A stretch of DNA of 64,000 nt from Uranotaenia lowii (GCF_029784155.1 NC_073691.1:95903617-95967616); one strand, 5' to 3'; positions 1-56,520 are shown, counted from the first letter of the stretch. Made by a program: numbers and translations. Notes: generated by a model from the sequence alone, not told the origin.

Positions 1-246
1 AGAGAAAAGTAATATTCGAAACGCTCGAAACCGATTTAAAGTAATTCACTCAGACTTTACGTGAAATTCATGTGGCAATTATGTATGTCGAAGTAAGTTA
101 GTTACTACCAGGGCGTACTCGAAACACTGTGATTCCTACAAAACTCACTGAAAATCGATGTGATGCATTAAAATGTTAGTTTACGTAAAAAATCCCGTAG
201 AAATAATTTATAAATTGTTTTGCGTGTATGAAACACCCACAATATA

Positions 247-1514
247 AAGGGTGATCGGTCAAAATTTGGTCAATATCAACTTGACGTATTTCTTCCAATT
301 TTGCATTTAAAAACCTGAACACCCCTCATTTTGAAGGTGTGTGTGTAGAATGTTGCTCCTATTTTGATTTTGGAATTCACTCTTCAGTTGTCAAAATGCC
401 GTCCAAGGAAGAAGAGCAGCGTATCGAAATTTTGCTCGCGCATCGCGAAAACCCGAGCTACTCGCACGCAAAGCTGGCAAAATCGCTATAAGTTGCCAAA
501 TCATCCGTTACAAATGTAATTAAAGTGTTTGGGGAACGTTTGTCGACTGCAAGGAAATCTGGATCGGGGGGAAATCGAAAACCGGAAGCCGCTGAGACGA
601 CAAAGAGAGTTGCCGGTAGTTTCAAGCGAAACTCTAACCTCTCTCTCCAAGATGCCGCAAATAAGCTGGGTGTATCGTCTACAACCGTGCATCGAGCCAA
701 AAAACGAGCCTGACTATCGACTTTCCAAGAAGGTAGTGACTACAAATCGTAATGATAAACAAAATACGACGGCCAAAGCGCGATCCCGGAGGCTGTACAC
801 GACGATGCTGACGAAGTTTGACTGCGTGGTAATGGACGACGAAACTTACGTCAAAGCCGACTACAAGCAGCTTCCGGGACAGGAGTTTTATACGACAAAA
901 GGAAGGGGAAAGGTAGCAGATATTTTCAAGCACATGAAACTTTCAAAGTTCGCGAAGAAATATCTGGTTTGGAAAGCCATCTGTACCTGTGGCTTGAAAA
1001 GCAGCATTTTCATAGCTTCCGGGACTGTCAACCAAGAAATTTACGTGAAAGAGTGTTTGAATAGACGTCTGCTGCCTTTCCTGCAGAAACACGGGTGTTC
1101 CGTACTGTTTTGGCCGGATTTGGCATCTTGCCAAAAGCCGTCAACAACGTGCAGGTGGTTCCCAAGGACAAGAACCCTCCCAACACGCCAGAGCTCCGCC
1201 CAATTGTGAAATACTGGGCTATTTTCAAGCGGAACCTAAAGAAGACCAAAAAACTGCTAAGGACGAGCAGCAGTTCAAGGCAAAACGGGTTTTTGCGGCG
1301 AAGATGGTGGACAAGGTGGCTGTACAAAATCTGATGGCAGGGGTTAAGCGTAAGGCCCGGCAATTCGGATTTGGAAAAAGCTGAAGCCTAACTGAATATT
1401 TTTCCTGAATACTGAATTTGACTTGAAAAAGAAATTTAATTTGATTTTTTAAATAAACGATTTCAGCTATTTACACGCGTTTTTCCTTGATTAAATTTTG
1501 ACCGTATCACCCTT
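247..1514 (+). mobile_element. DD37E-type mariner (ITmD37E-like), decayed
   Basis: The element is 1,268 bp and flanked by TA on both sides (245-246 and 1515-1516). Its terminal inverted repeats read AAGGGTGATCGGTCAAAATT at the left and the near-complement TTTTGACCGTATCACCCTT at the right. It carries a broken transposase. The length, TA duplication and transposase type fit the mosquito ITmD37E branch of the Tc1/mariner superfamily. A second, truncated copy of the same family lies at 17211-17859. Confidence 0.88.
396..1384 (+). pseudogene. DD37E mariner transposase, inactivated
   Basis: The start at 396 opens MPSKEEEQRIEILLAH, an N-terminal helix-turn-helix region. An in-frame TAA interrupts it near 489, and a frameshift near 705 moves the frame. 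The core then reads MLTKFDCVVMDDETYVKADY (first Asp region), KGRGKVADIFKHMKLSKFA, and FWPDLAS (second Asp). About 25 bp are deleted after FWPDLASC compared with the copy at 17.4 kb. The expected catalytic Glu of RPIEKYW is Val here (RPIVKYW). In the other copy the spacing from the second Asp to this Glu is 37 residues, which defines DD37E. It ends in a basic tail GVKRKARQFG. No activity is possible. Confidence 0.85.
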
Positions 1515-1516
1515 TA

Positions 1517-2160
1517 GTTTAGCCCTTTCACTCGCTATCAATTTTGTAGGAGTTTCATGTGATTTCAGTCATTTATTGCATTTTTAAGTTGAGCGGAAGT
1601 TTTCATTTTGGATTTCAAGAAGGCGTTAGAAAGTGAAATTCGTTTTCTTCTAGTTTCGCCCTTTCAACCAATACCAATGTTGTAGGGCTTTCGTGCGATA
1701 TTTAGTCATTTACAGAATTTCGATAATGGATTTCATAATGGCGTCAGGTAGAGGAATTAAACTTCTACTGGTTTAGCCCTTTAACCCAATACTAATGTTT
1801 TCGAAGTTTCATGCGATTTTAAGAGATTAACAGCATTTTAAAGTTATGTGGAAGTTGCCATCTTGGATTTCAAGAACGACTTCTTTTAGTATATCCCTTT
1901 TCCCAATACCCGTATTGTGGAGATTTTATGCGATTTAAGTTATCTACAGCATTCTTAAGTTCAGCGAAAGCCGCCATCTTTGATTTCAAGCTAATTCGAC
2001 TTTCTCTAGTTTAGCCCTTTCGCCTAATGCAAATATTGTGGGGTTTTCACGCCATTTTTAGTGGTTTACAGCATTTTAAAGTTTAGCAAAAGCCGCCATG
2101 TTGGATTTCAAGGTGGCGTCAGACAACGAAATTCGTCTTCAACTCATGGTTTCATTTCAC
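1517..2160. repeat. Tandem repeat, ~118-bp unit, about five copies
   Basis: Starts recur at about 1518, 1654, 1772, 1890 and 2009, marked by TTTAGCCCTTT-like strings. Each unit continues with a match to TTGTAGGATTTTCATGCGAT, a GTTTACAGCATTTTAAAG-like stretch and a CGCCATCTTGGATTTCAAG-like stretch. Units differ by substitutions and small indels, so the array is old. Related single units in reverse orientation lie at about 200-244 and 18237-18420. Confidence 0.7.
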
Positions 2161-3215
2161 CGGGTATTCACAACCAATACCTTATTTTTTTAATTCAAAA
2201 AGTCTGTACTCTGTCCCCATTTACTGTACTAATGATTAACAACTCAGAAATGTAAAACTCATCCTACGCGTGTAATTGGTTGGCTTGCGATAGAAATGTC
2301 AAAATTTTAGCTTTTATATGGCTCTTCTTAAATTGTTATAAAACCTCAGTAGCCATTTATCTGACCATAATAAAGTTATTATGCATCGAATTGAATAACG
2401 CCTGAAATAGATACAGAATCGAAATGCAATATGCAATAACATACTGTTTCATACACATTTTACCTAAAATACTGACTGGCATTGAAAAAGGGGCTTAGAA
2501 TATGCTAAAAATACCTTTTATTGAAGCTTTGGTGACCAAAATTTTACAGCATAATGATTTTATCGAAGCAAAAAAAAACGGCATGATGACGTTTCTATTA
2601 AATTGCCAGAATTCAGCTTTATTCGAGTTCTGGTGATCAATAAAATGCGCTTTAGCGTTTTATGAAGATAAATACTAAAGTCTTAACGATGCTTTGCTGT
2701 CCATAATAAAGCGAAGATTGTTACTTGGGGAGATCAACCATATTCTTCAGAAAAATAATGACCCAAACCAAAAGGTTAAGAAAACAACAGTATTCTTTCG
2801 ATCAACATGGTCCAAAACAATCGTTTGGCCATACCTAGTTCGAAAATGAATTCTATTGGTAGTTTGTGGACGTTTTTGACCAAGAAGGCAAACAAAAATA
2901 GTGTTCAGAATAAAAAAGATCTATTTTACTGTTTTGAGGTCTGGCTGGAGTGTTAATCCTGTTCTCAAATTTATGATTTTTAAATATGATGCAATTATAA
3001 TGCTTTCATTACTGAATTCAACAAATAGCTACATACTGCTAAGGGGAGTTTGAACAACAGTTGTATCAAAAGATGTTTGTATTCAATTAATTAAAAAAAA
3101 ATGATAGGACAAGTATTTTGACGATTGTCAACACAACAGGAAACAAAATATTTTATTTTTTTTAAAGAGTGTCTAAAAATAACTGCTGTGAATTGTTAAC
3201 CACATTTACCTTTAA

Positions 3216-47146
<43,931 letters not shown>

Positions 47147-49365
47147 ACTGGCATCACAGGATATCGTTTATGTAAGCCTTTTTAAAGTCGATAGGTTAAA
47201 ATTGTTTCGGCTAAGTGACAGCTTTCGTGTGTTTTTTCGTTTCCTTAAAAAATGAGCTAGGTTTGCGCAACTGCACCTTAGCGTGATTCGTCTGGTAGAA
47301 TGCAAAATACTCAGTAATTGCAGAAGAAGTACTCCTTCCACTTATTTTGTCGTGAGCTGAAACGATTTGAAGAAACATACCACATTAATGAATGCAAGTA
47401 AAAAACTAAAGTTGAAGAGCCTGGATAAAGCTGTTAAGAGATTGAGATTGGAGTGTGTGATCGAGAACAGAATGTCACTTCTCGGACTGCTGACTGGTGA
47501 CGAGGCGCGGGCGCTTATCACACCATCATTAGAAACCACAACTTTGTTGTAATACACACACACAGACACAAACTACACTCACTGAAATACATTTATAAAC
47601 ACACGAACACACTACCCCACACATTCACGTACGAAAGTACACAGGAGAATTTTAAATCGTACACCGCCTAGAGACGGAACACTGACGCATTGATCAGTCG
47701 GTCGGAAAAAACGGCAACATCTTTGAACGAAACACTTTAAGTCGCCAATGATCGTTAACTTTCCAAACAAAATAAATGTTGAGATTGGGAACGATTGAAA
47801 TCATAAATTAGAAAATATTTTAGAACCGAAGAAAGTAGTGATATAGGAAAACAAATATAAGTCAATTGGTGTTGTTGTGTATAGGACAAAAAAACTAATA
47901 CTTGTTAGATGTGCTGTTAATTTATCAGCTTCGCGTGTCTTTTGAATTTTTAATTTTCGAAGTTTTCTTGTGGAATCCTTTGTGTTTTTTGTTTAAACCG
48001 GAGCTTGTACTGTGGCAAGTATTTTTAATGTCAACATTTGGACAGTATCCGGTTGCACACGAGTAGTTGTTTCAATGTTTTGAATGTAACCTAAATGTTC
48101 ATATACCCGAAATAAATAAAAAAAATCGGACACGTATTGATGGCTAAAAGTCTTACCAGAAGGCTTCAAAGATAGATCGTAACTTATCACGCATTTATAC
48201 AAGATCCTAATCATATGTAGCACCCGGTCTTCAGAGATAGACCTCAAATTGAACACCGTTTTTTTCATGAAAGCATTTTTAGTTGTTTGATAGACGAAAG
48301 TGTTTTTTTTTTATTTCATCAATAATTTTGCAATCAATTCAACATTTCAATCTAAACTAAACGAAGTATTAAAATAGAACTGACAGTTATAAGTTTTTAA
48401 TGGATAAGACTTTAACGGCACTTTATTCAGTAATCTAAAGGGGAAAGCAAAGAGCAAAATTTGTGAAGCTGATCAAACATATCTAAACGATACATATCAT
48501 TATTCGTAAAACACAGCTGATAAAAATCCGATCATATTTAATGACTGCACGCTTTTTTGTGTGTCATAAAATTTACGAAACCTTTAATTTGTATGGAAGA
48601 TACAATATTATAATATTTAATGATATTCATGAAAGAAAAAACAAATGTGAGGTAGTAGCAGTGTTGTAAGTACATTTAACTACCAAGGCCCACCCTCTCC
48701 TTTTTATAGGAATCATTATGAGAATTATTATTGTATTCAATGAAACACGCACGTGAATTATAAAAGATCAATCACTAGCTGACTTGAACTGTCCTTCCAC
48801 CCAACATATACAAGAAAAAGTAAGCTACATATCCATAATTATCGTAAAAAAAAGAAAATTAAAAACTGAAGATGTTAACTATAATAATCAACTGCAAAGA
48901 GCACCAAATCGCTCCTAGTGGTTAGATGTATTTCTGATATGGAAAGTATAACAAAATAATAAATAAAACACCGGTAGACTAGAAAACTCAGTGCATTTGT
49001 TGTCAGTTGTGCACGTTCACATAACACACAGAAGCAAAACTTATGAAAACATTGGCAGGTCTTAGAACTTATCGAACGAATACAAACACAGTGTAGAAAT
49101 TTTGAACAGGCACCGGTAATGAAATTTAAAAAAAAAACTCTCAACTATCCTATATCTTTTCAAGCGGCAAGACTAACGATCCCATAAGTTTCAAACAATT
49201 GTTGTCCTCATAGAAGACTTCATCTAAATACAATGCTTACGAAATCTAATTGTTGAGGTACCTGCCAAGAGTTGGTGGAAAAATATTCCGTTCAGCACCG
49301 AAAATCGGAACAGAAATATTCTTGAAAAGTACGTTTTCTATCAATAGTGTAACTAAAATATCTAA
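47147..49365 (+). other. Putative Ace 3' UTR and flank
   Basis: There is no transposon signature for the first 2.2 kb after the stop codon. A CA-rich stretch occurs at 47550-47640. Possible poly(A) signals AATAAA occur at 47771-47776 and 48111-48116. Open stretches on either strand look fortuitous. The 3' UTR end cannot be set without transcripts. Confidence 0.4.
48111..48116 (+). promoter_or_regulatory. Candidate poly(A) signal AATAAA
   Basis: A canonical hexamer lies about 970 bases after the Ace stop, followed by an A-rich tract. An earlier AATAAA at 47771 is an alternative. This is motif-only evidence. Confidence 0.25.
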
Positions 49366-49783
49366 AGGGCGGACACGAAATTATTGCGACAGCGAAAATT
49401 TCATACCAATTTTCCTAAACTGTTCAGAAGCAAACCAAAATTTTAGGTAGTTTAATACGTATATTTACCTCAACAATCCAAAGAAAAGTTTATCGATAGA
49501 ACCTTGAGTGTAAAATTAAACGCATTTTCGCTTGATGCCCTCCATCAAAGTCTTTACTATGTCCACAGTGTTTTTTTTTTCAATTTTCTTAGCATGTTCT
49601 TCTCGTCTTTGACTGTCTTCTTGCTCTTCTGAAGTTCCCGCTTCGTAATTGCCCAGTACTGCTCCACCGAGCGCAGCTTCGGACAGTTTTGGCAGGTTCA
49701 TTTCCTTTGGAACAAAATGGAGAGAATTGGCCTAATACCACTCCAGGACACTTTTAGAATATCAATCTGACCAAAATAACGGA

Positions 49784-50057
49784 TTGTTGTTTGTTTATTT
49801 GTCTGAGATTTTAACACTATTTTAAAAACGAACACAAACACATACAGGATCTCAATGATGTTTCCTCGAAGAAACTCCTTTTTCTTAACTCTAATCTTTC
49901 GAGGATATGATGGCTAGCATCTTACAAATGCTAAAACCACCAACCCACAGAAAGTGTACTATGTATGCCGTGACCGGGATTCGATCTCATACCCGCTGGC
50001 TTAGAAGACTTGAAGGCTATCCTCTACGCCACGGGCTGCGGCGTTATTCATCCCTTA
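49784..50057 (-). mobile_element. tRNA-derived SINE, 14-bp target duplication
   Basis: The direct repeat ACCAAAATAACGGA flanks it exactly (49770-49783 and 50058-50071). On the minus strand the head has an A-box-like TGGCGTAGAGG and a B-box-like GATCGAATCCC about 37 bases later, the spacing of a tRNA-type pol III promoter. The 3' end, at the left, is an A-rich tail (complement of TTGTTGTTTGTTTATTT). It is not a functional tRNA because the cloverleaf 3' half is replaced by SINE body. Confidence 0.85.
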
Positions 50058-50296
50058 ACCAAAATAACGGAGCTTCGTCGTGCTGCTGCAAGAGCGGAAA
50101 AAAGCGCTTCTAGAGGCACTCAGATTTGTAGATCTCGCCATTTATTGTGCCCTTTGTCACGAAAGGCTCGCTCCTCAGTCCGCAAAAGCTATTTGCAATA
50201 TTTGGAGGTGAACTTGCCGGTGAAAAACTCCAATCCCGAAATTTTCTTCAAATCGGCTTTTATATACGTTTCGTCGCTCATCACCCAACAGCAATA

Positions 50297-51378
50297 TGAA
50301 ACAAGTTGAGCACCACTGACTTTCAGTGTGTGCTGCACGGCTAACTAAATCCCAAAACACAAACACTCAAAACCCAAAACTTGTAGCATTATCACAATTT
50401 ACATACACAAAAATTTCACTAATAGGACATATTCAAAACCTAGGCTAGCTTACATTATTTTATCCTACTTACGGGCCCGTTCCTACCATAACATCAAAAC
50501 AATAACAACAATCATATCACAGCTCGGTTCGGCACAGGAATATCACAGCTTTTGCGTCGGATCGACTATCACAGCATCTGGCAACCCTGCCTGGTTGCAC
50601 TGCTCCACGGGCACGCACCACTGCCCGGAGCACTTCCGCTGTCTGCTTCCGGCTTGGCCAAAAGAATGAGCTGGGCTCAATAGTGCGTTGAGCTCCCGAA
50701 CAACGACACTCGGCTCTGCAACAACGACCTATCGACAAACGACAATGTCTTAGCATTTTATCTCTTCCGTACTACAAACTTTTTACTCACCCACTAGGGG
50801 TCGTTGTTTGTCCCGGTTCTGGCTTTCACCGTCGATCTGATGATTGCTTAGGTGAGGGCACAGGTGAGGGTTTGGCTTGTATCCTACAAAATCGACGATG
50901 TGATGACGCAATTTAGCCATGACAATTAAAATTTCGTTCACTCACCCGTTGTACGGTTGGTTTCTTTTTGTTTTCTTTTTCCTGCGAGCTCGTTACTGTT
51001 CTCCGTCTGCATTCCCGCTGAGTTCGTCTCCGGATACCTGGAGGTTCATATAGAGACGTCTGATTGTTCAGCAAGGTTAATCGAATGTTCTCACCTTAAA
51101 TCCTTCAAGAAACACTTGCCTCCTTTGTCAACAGTGGCTCAGGGACGCGAGCGAATGGTAGGTTTCAATGGCGAGTCGAACTTAATAAATAATTTCTTCT
51201 GCTGGTGTCGTGTTTAATCGTTGATTGTTGTTTACGTTGATCATTGTTTATGTTTTGTTGCACGTGCACGTTTGACAATTAACACTCTTAATTCTAAACA
51301 GTTAATTTTGGCTCAAATAAATACAATTACTACACGCTCAAAATCTAATGATCACAATTACTTAATTATAACGCTACA
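50297..51378. mobile_element. Solo LTR, 1,082 bp, TSD AATA
   Basis: It starts TGAAACAAGTTGAGCACCAC and ends AATTATAACGCTACA, so it is TG...CA. The 4-bp duplication AATA is perfect (50293-50296 and 51379-51382). There is no internal coding region or second LTR. It is homologous to 54974-56193. It splits the DD37E-like transposase. Confidence 0.85.
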
Positions 51379-51950
51379 AATATTTTGTCAGCATCTTCTC
51401 GTAGAGCTTCAGTGCCCGAATTTTAGCTGTCGATTGTTGTCGCTCATCGCGGTTTAGGAAGTTCTGTACCTTGTATGTATGCAGCTCTCTTCTTTGCATT
51501 CTGGACGTAGCCGACTGTCGATCTTTTTAGCTAAATCACGGCTTGAAACGTTGGGATTTGCTTTAATCATCCGCCTCACCTTTCCATCCGTCTTTTTGTT
51601 TACGGTTCTGGTTTTCTATCAGCTCCCTTGCCGTGGTCGGACGTCAACTGCTTCTGGAACCGCTTCAACACTCTGGAGACGGTTGAATGGTGAATTTTCA
51701 ACATTTTTCTCAACTGCCGGAATGCCAGGTCAGGAAATTCCAGGTGTTTGGGAAGAACTTGTTCTCTCGACTCCGTTGGTTCACCAGAAAACGCGGCTTC
51801 GAGTTTGACAGCATGTAAACAATACACATCAATGAGAAAGTGTGCCAAATTTGGTTGATTTTTACCCAATATACTGGATCTTAAAAAATGTGGAATATAC
51901 CTAGTACATCGAGTCCGAAAATTATGCCATAAAATTGTCCGTGCACCGAA

Positions 51951-52829
51951 GTTGCTTAATATTTTCAATTTTCCTCAGATCACAGCTAAAATTTCTGGTA
52001 TTGCTACTCGAGCTGTTTCGAACATTGTAACCAAATTTTAGCTGTTTTCAAAAATTTTCTCATAAACTTTTATCTGTTTATGGGATAAATCTCAATTTTT
52101 TCCAGTAAACGAAAGCTAGCGAACCACTGATTCAGTAAATTTATGATATTTTGGTTCCTGGTTGCTGTTGATTGCATTTAAACAATCTATGGTTGATTAT
52201 ATTAGCGTTAAGATCAAATTAAAAAAAAAATCGAAAATTACAGACTTGAACTGTAAATTGAGCAAAGTTGGCCTTGCTCGAGTAGGGTCGTTTTTTTCGC
52301 GGACGTATTTTTTTCGGTAGTCCTTGGATTACATTTTTTCCATTATTAAGATTTTTTTCGAATATTTTTTTGAATAATTTAATTAAAAAATAATGAAAAT
52401 TCTTGGTGTGTTTGTATAGATAGTTTTCCGGGAATACCTATAACAGAAATCGATTTTAATCAGAGCATTTTTGTTGATTTGTAGAGTAAAGAAGATGCTT
52501 GTTTATTTAGATCTGGGAAGGAATTTTGTTCGCTTTGAATTAAAGATTCAAACGGAGTTATTTTGATTCAGTGATGAAGAAGAAGAAACTTCAGTGATAT
52601 TCATAAAGTTAATTACCTTTTTCGAAAAGGCAAAACAATTTCAGGTAAAGTAGAAAAAAATAGTGCCAGCGTCGAAGGTTTTTTTTCCGCCGATTGCTTA
52701 GATTTCTTCAAGACGAAAGCATGTCGCGGAAGAAGAGGTTTTCTTCAACAAAGTAATCAAATCAGCTAAGTACAACTAAGAGCATTGATCATTCAAAATT
52801 TCATTATTTAAAATAGTAAAATATTGTGG
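51951..52829. other. AT-rich spacer
   Basis: No gene, inverted end or tandem repeat is recognised between the mariner and the Jockey LINE. Confidence 0.4.
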
Positions 52830-53039
52830 ATTCGTGAGGGGTAGGACAGGGTCTCAATCGAGCGGAAAACTGATGTTTTATTGGTCCGCGACAACTAGAG
52901 CACGAGTATCATTTCGGCGAACTTGAAGCGTATCTAAGCCTATGAGACGGTAGCGGTTTTTATATATTGGTAAACGAAACGGATCTTGCCAGTTTAGGTG
53001 TTGTAGAGCGTACCACAACAGGCGCCGCTGGATAGCTTC

Positions 53040-54957
53040 GATTCTTTCAGCTCCGTTCTGGTAGAAAGGGCATCAAACAGCTGAAGCGTACTCGAGAATA
53101 GAACGAACTATGCAACAATAAGGATCTTCAGGCAATATACGTCTTTGAAGTCTTTGGCCATACGGAACAAGGATCCAAGGCTTCGAGAAGCTTTGTCAAC
53201 AACCTAGTTCGTATGAGTCTTGAACTCCAGGCGTCGGTCGATAATAACTCCCAGATCATTGATGTGGTCCACCTGGATGATGGTTTTGTCTCCGAGGATG
53301 TACTCTGCATGAAGAGGGTGCCGCTTAAGGGAAAAGGATTTTACCGAGCATTTACTGCGTTTCAAGAGCAAGCAAATGATGTCGCACCAGTGAGCAAAAG
53401 CGGTAAATTTTTGTTGCAGGAAGTTAACGTCGTCTTGGCCGTTTATGGTGTGAAAAGTTTCAGGCCATCGGCATATGCGAGCTTTGTGCCGCCGAGGAGC
53501 GAGAGCACATCATTAAAATATTTCACGAAAATGATCGGTTCCAAATAAATTCCTTGGGGAACTCCTGAAGGGGTAACGAACTGCCTAGAAAAGGATTCAC
53601 CAATACGAACGGATAACTTTCGTGCCATTAAGTAGCACCCAACCAATCTTGAACCATAGAAGCCTAAACGTTCGAGCTTTGCGATTGAAATATCGTGATT
53701 CATCTTATCGAACACCGCAGAGAGATCTGTGTAAATGGCGTCAGTTTGAATATTATTGGCAAAACTGTCCTGCACGAACGATGGAAAATTCAGTAAGTTT
53801 GTAGTCGTGGATCGTTAAAGCATGAACCCGTGCTGATCGTTGGAGAAGTGATGCTTGCAAAATGAGAAAATTGGATCCAAAACAACCAGTTTAAACAGTT
53901 TGGCGATTGCTCATAGAGCGGAGATTCCGCGGTAGTTGCTCACATCTCTCTTATCTCTCTTTTTGTGGACTGGAAACATGTGAGCTTCTTTTCACAATGA
54001 GGCAAAGATTGCGCAGTCCAGCGATGATTGTAAGATGTGCCTGATAGGTGTCAGTAGAGATGGCATAAAACATTTCAAAATAGTCGCTGGTATACCGTTC
54101 GGGCCCCTAGAAGATGATTTATTTTAGCTTAGCTGTCACTTTTAGGAAGGCCGCATCGTCGACTAAAAAACCATTTAAAGATGACCCTAGGAGTGATATG
54201 TTTCCGACAATCCTGGCCAGTTGCTCCAAAGAAATTTCCCCAGTTGTGAAAATACTAAAAACAATCTCGGCAAAAAGTTTGCAAATTTTTGGATTAGAAT
54301 TCGCTGTGTCGCTGTCAAGGAACGTGTAAAATGAAAGCCCTGGTTCTTTCCGTTGATTTTTTACGGGCTTCCAAAAAGATTTCGGACTGGTCTTGAAATT
54401 CCTTTGAAACCAGTTTAGGTAGATAAGGTAGCTACGTTTACTGACTTTTTTATAAGTAGAGTTTAGTTTGCGGTATTCTCCCTTAGTGTAGGGGGATTTG
54501 TGCTTGTTGTAGTTACGGAGTGCACGTTTCTCGTCCGTCTTCAGTCGCCGTAATTCTTCAGTGACGTTTCGGAACATGGCGATCAATAATGTAGTTGAGA
54601 ATGTTCGAAAATGTCTCAGCAGCTGCGTTTGGATAAGAAGGATCGAGCTCAACTTCCCATTCGATGAACTCAAGGACGAGGGAGATAGCTTCAAAATCCA
54701 CGTTCTTAAAGGATGCTGTTCTCTTCACGGGAGCATATATCCTTGCGGCATCGAGAGAGACCACTATGGCTGGGTGATGTGGAACAGCTTTGACAAGGGG
54801 AGCGGGAGCTAAGTCAATCGTCCGTTTTCATTTGCGATATTATTTATCTGACGTGTTCAGACGTAAATATTGCTGAGAGCGAAAACGCATAGGGTCTGGA
54901 AACAGAAAGCCACTTCGGGATGAGTACCATTGATGAAGTCGCCGATGACGAGTATGT
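53040..54957 (-). pseudogene. LINE reverse transcriptase, inactivated
   Basis: The spacer and thumb-proximal segment (54694-54119) is the longest intact piece, with FRNVTEELRRLKTDEKRALR and SFWKPVKNQRKE, a Jockey-type linker to RT. The RT palm follows at 53775-53443. It lacks the second catalytic Asp (YADG) and is broken by stops. Downstream segments such as INDLGVIIDRRLEFKTH mark the thumb. Confidence 0.75.
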
Positions 54958-54973
54958 CATCCTTAGAAGAACA

Positions 54974-56193
54974 TGAAACAAGTTGAGCACCACTAACTTT
55001 CAGTGTGTGCTGCAGGCTAACTTTTACCCAAAACACAAATACGCAAAACCAAAATCTTCGTGGATACAATCACAATTTACTTTTACGACATATTAAAAAC
55101 CTAAGCTAGCTTAACATTATTACTCACTGGGCCCGTTTTCTGCCAAAGTTCACAAACTTTACATCCCAAATGCACAACAGTCATATCACAGCTATCGGAC
55201 GACACAGGTTTATAACAGCTGAATATCTGGCAACACCGTCTGGTTGCTCTGCTTCACGCACGGCACGCACCACTGCCCGGAGCACCTCCGTAGACTGCTT
55301 CCGGCTGGATTCAAACCGTTGGAATCTCACGGCGTCGGGAATTCCGTTCTCAAAAACGAGACTCGAAAAAGCCAGAAGTGGCAAAAACACGAGTCCCGAA
55401 AAAAAGAGAATTTAGTTCTCCTTAAACGACCCTGTCGATCATGAATCACCTATTAGCATTGCTTTCTCGCGCACAATCAACAAACAACTCACCCGATTGG
55501 GGCCGTCTTTCCTGCGCAATTTATCGTCCCGACCGTCTGTCGAATGGACTTCTCGGAAGCCGCTGGCCTTCGCACTTGGCTTTACAAAGTTGTATGCATG
55601 ACGGAACTGGTTGGGATCAATCAAATGGTTCACTCACCCTTTTGTTGTGTTTGCTGTTGCTGAGGTTTTCTTTTCGCCTTCTATTACTCGCTCTTGACGC
55701 TGCGGTGATCTATGGTGAAAGCAACTTGCTTGAAATGACCATTTGGGGAAATATTTCTGATTTTACCTTCGGTTTTACTTGCTCCTTGATCCTCTAGGAT
55801 TTTGTCGTCGCGATTGAACCGTACACCTTGGCTATCTGTTTTGTAAATACCAATGTATTTTGCTGTTCCTCGAAAGAATTTCAGCCTAGTCTCACATTTA
55901 ATCGATGCCGCTACAAGCGCTCGTTCTCTGATGGCTTCGGTTCCACGATGCAGACGAATGACGGGATGCTTTTGCCGACGAAACTATCGCGAAATGCAAT
56001 GGCGAACACAACCGCTGAAACGTTTTCGACGATGCTGTTTTCTTTTCGTTTCTCCTTGTTTACGTTTTTGTCCCGCGTATGCGTTGACGTATACACTCTA
56101 AACTCCGAACACTCATTCTTTGGTTTTTGTTAACTCTAATGGTAGGACACACTCAGAAATAAATAGCTATACGAACTTAATTATAATGCTACA
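54974..56193. mobile_element. Solo LTR, 1,220 bp, TSD AACA
   Basis: It has the same family start (TGAAACAAGTTGAGCACCAC) and end (TTAATTATAATGCTACA) as 50297-51378, with a perfect AACA duplication (54970-54973 and 56194-56197). The interior differs by indels. It interrupts the LINE endonuclease coding region. Confidence 0.85.
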
Positions 56194-56520
56194 AACAAAC
56201 AGAGCTGACTTTAGAGAGGCAACGGGAAAAGGACTCTGCTGATACCAGGTCGCCAGAACGATCAGGAGGCACGTACACTACGCATAGATAGAGTTTCCGA
56301 TTACCGAGATCAATGCGGGTCCAAAGAAGCTCCAGATCGTTCCAGGAAAAGTCTTCGATAAACAAAGCCAGGATCTTACGGAAAGTAAAACTCCACCACC
56401 AGTTGGAGCTGGCAGGAAACAGCGCGACTGAGTCGAAGAGCTCAGGAGTCTCCCAAGGGCTCAGATCGATGCGTCCTGGTGTCGAAACTCTAGAAGCCAT
56501 TGAGGCACTTTCTTGTAGAT

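Larger units (their letters stand above)
49510..51890 (-). pseudogene. DD37E-like transposase split by LTR and SINE
   Basis: On the minus strand the N-terminal HTH region reads LAFRQLRKMLKIHHSTVSRV (about 51700), followed by broken frames to 51385. After the LTR comes GDERRNVYKSRFEENFGIGV, equivalent to the DDETYVKADF region, with many stops. After the SINE comes CPKLRSVEQYWAITKRELQ with the catalytic Glu, then IVKTLMEGIKRKCV, which equals the GVKRKAR tail of the 396-1384 copy. The segment holding the second Asp is not recognisable. It is a third, divergent DD37E lineage. Confidence 0.7.
49366..51950 (-). mobile_element. DD37E-like mariner on minus strand, twice interrupted
   Basis: Possible eroded ends are CGGACACGAAATTATTGCGA (left) and a similar inverted stretch near 51930-51947. 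The minus-strand transposase runs from about 51890 to 49510. The element is interrupted by a solo LTR (50297-51378) and a SINE (49784-50057), each with its own target duplication. Boundaries are approximate. Confidence 0.6.
52830..56520 (-). mobile_element. Jockey-type LINE with EN and RT, split by a solo LTR
   Basis: On the minus strand, 56500-56200 gives the endonuclease part LWTRIDLGNRKLYLCVVYVP. After the LTR (54974-56193) it continues DDILVIGDF near 54950, then FLEFIEWEVELDP-like spacer sequence, and the RT with AIYTDLSAVFDKMNHDI, SGVPQGIYLEPIIFVKYFND and LAYADGLKLF near 53460. The catalytic YADD is YADG here. The 3' end fades near 52830 with frameshifts. Confidence 0.78.

Noticed and set aside
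47367..47552. A 61-codon open frame after the Ace stop (Lys/Leu-rich)
   Set aside because: It lies in the presumed 3' UTR, has no homology I recognise and is no longer than chance expects.
49980..50045. A minus-strand tRNA gene
   Set aside because: A and B boxes exist but there is no closed acceptor stem; target duplications show it is the head of a SINE.
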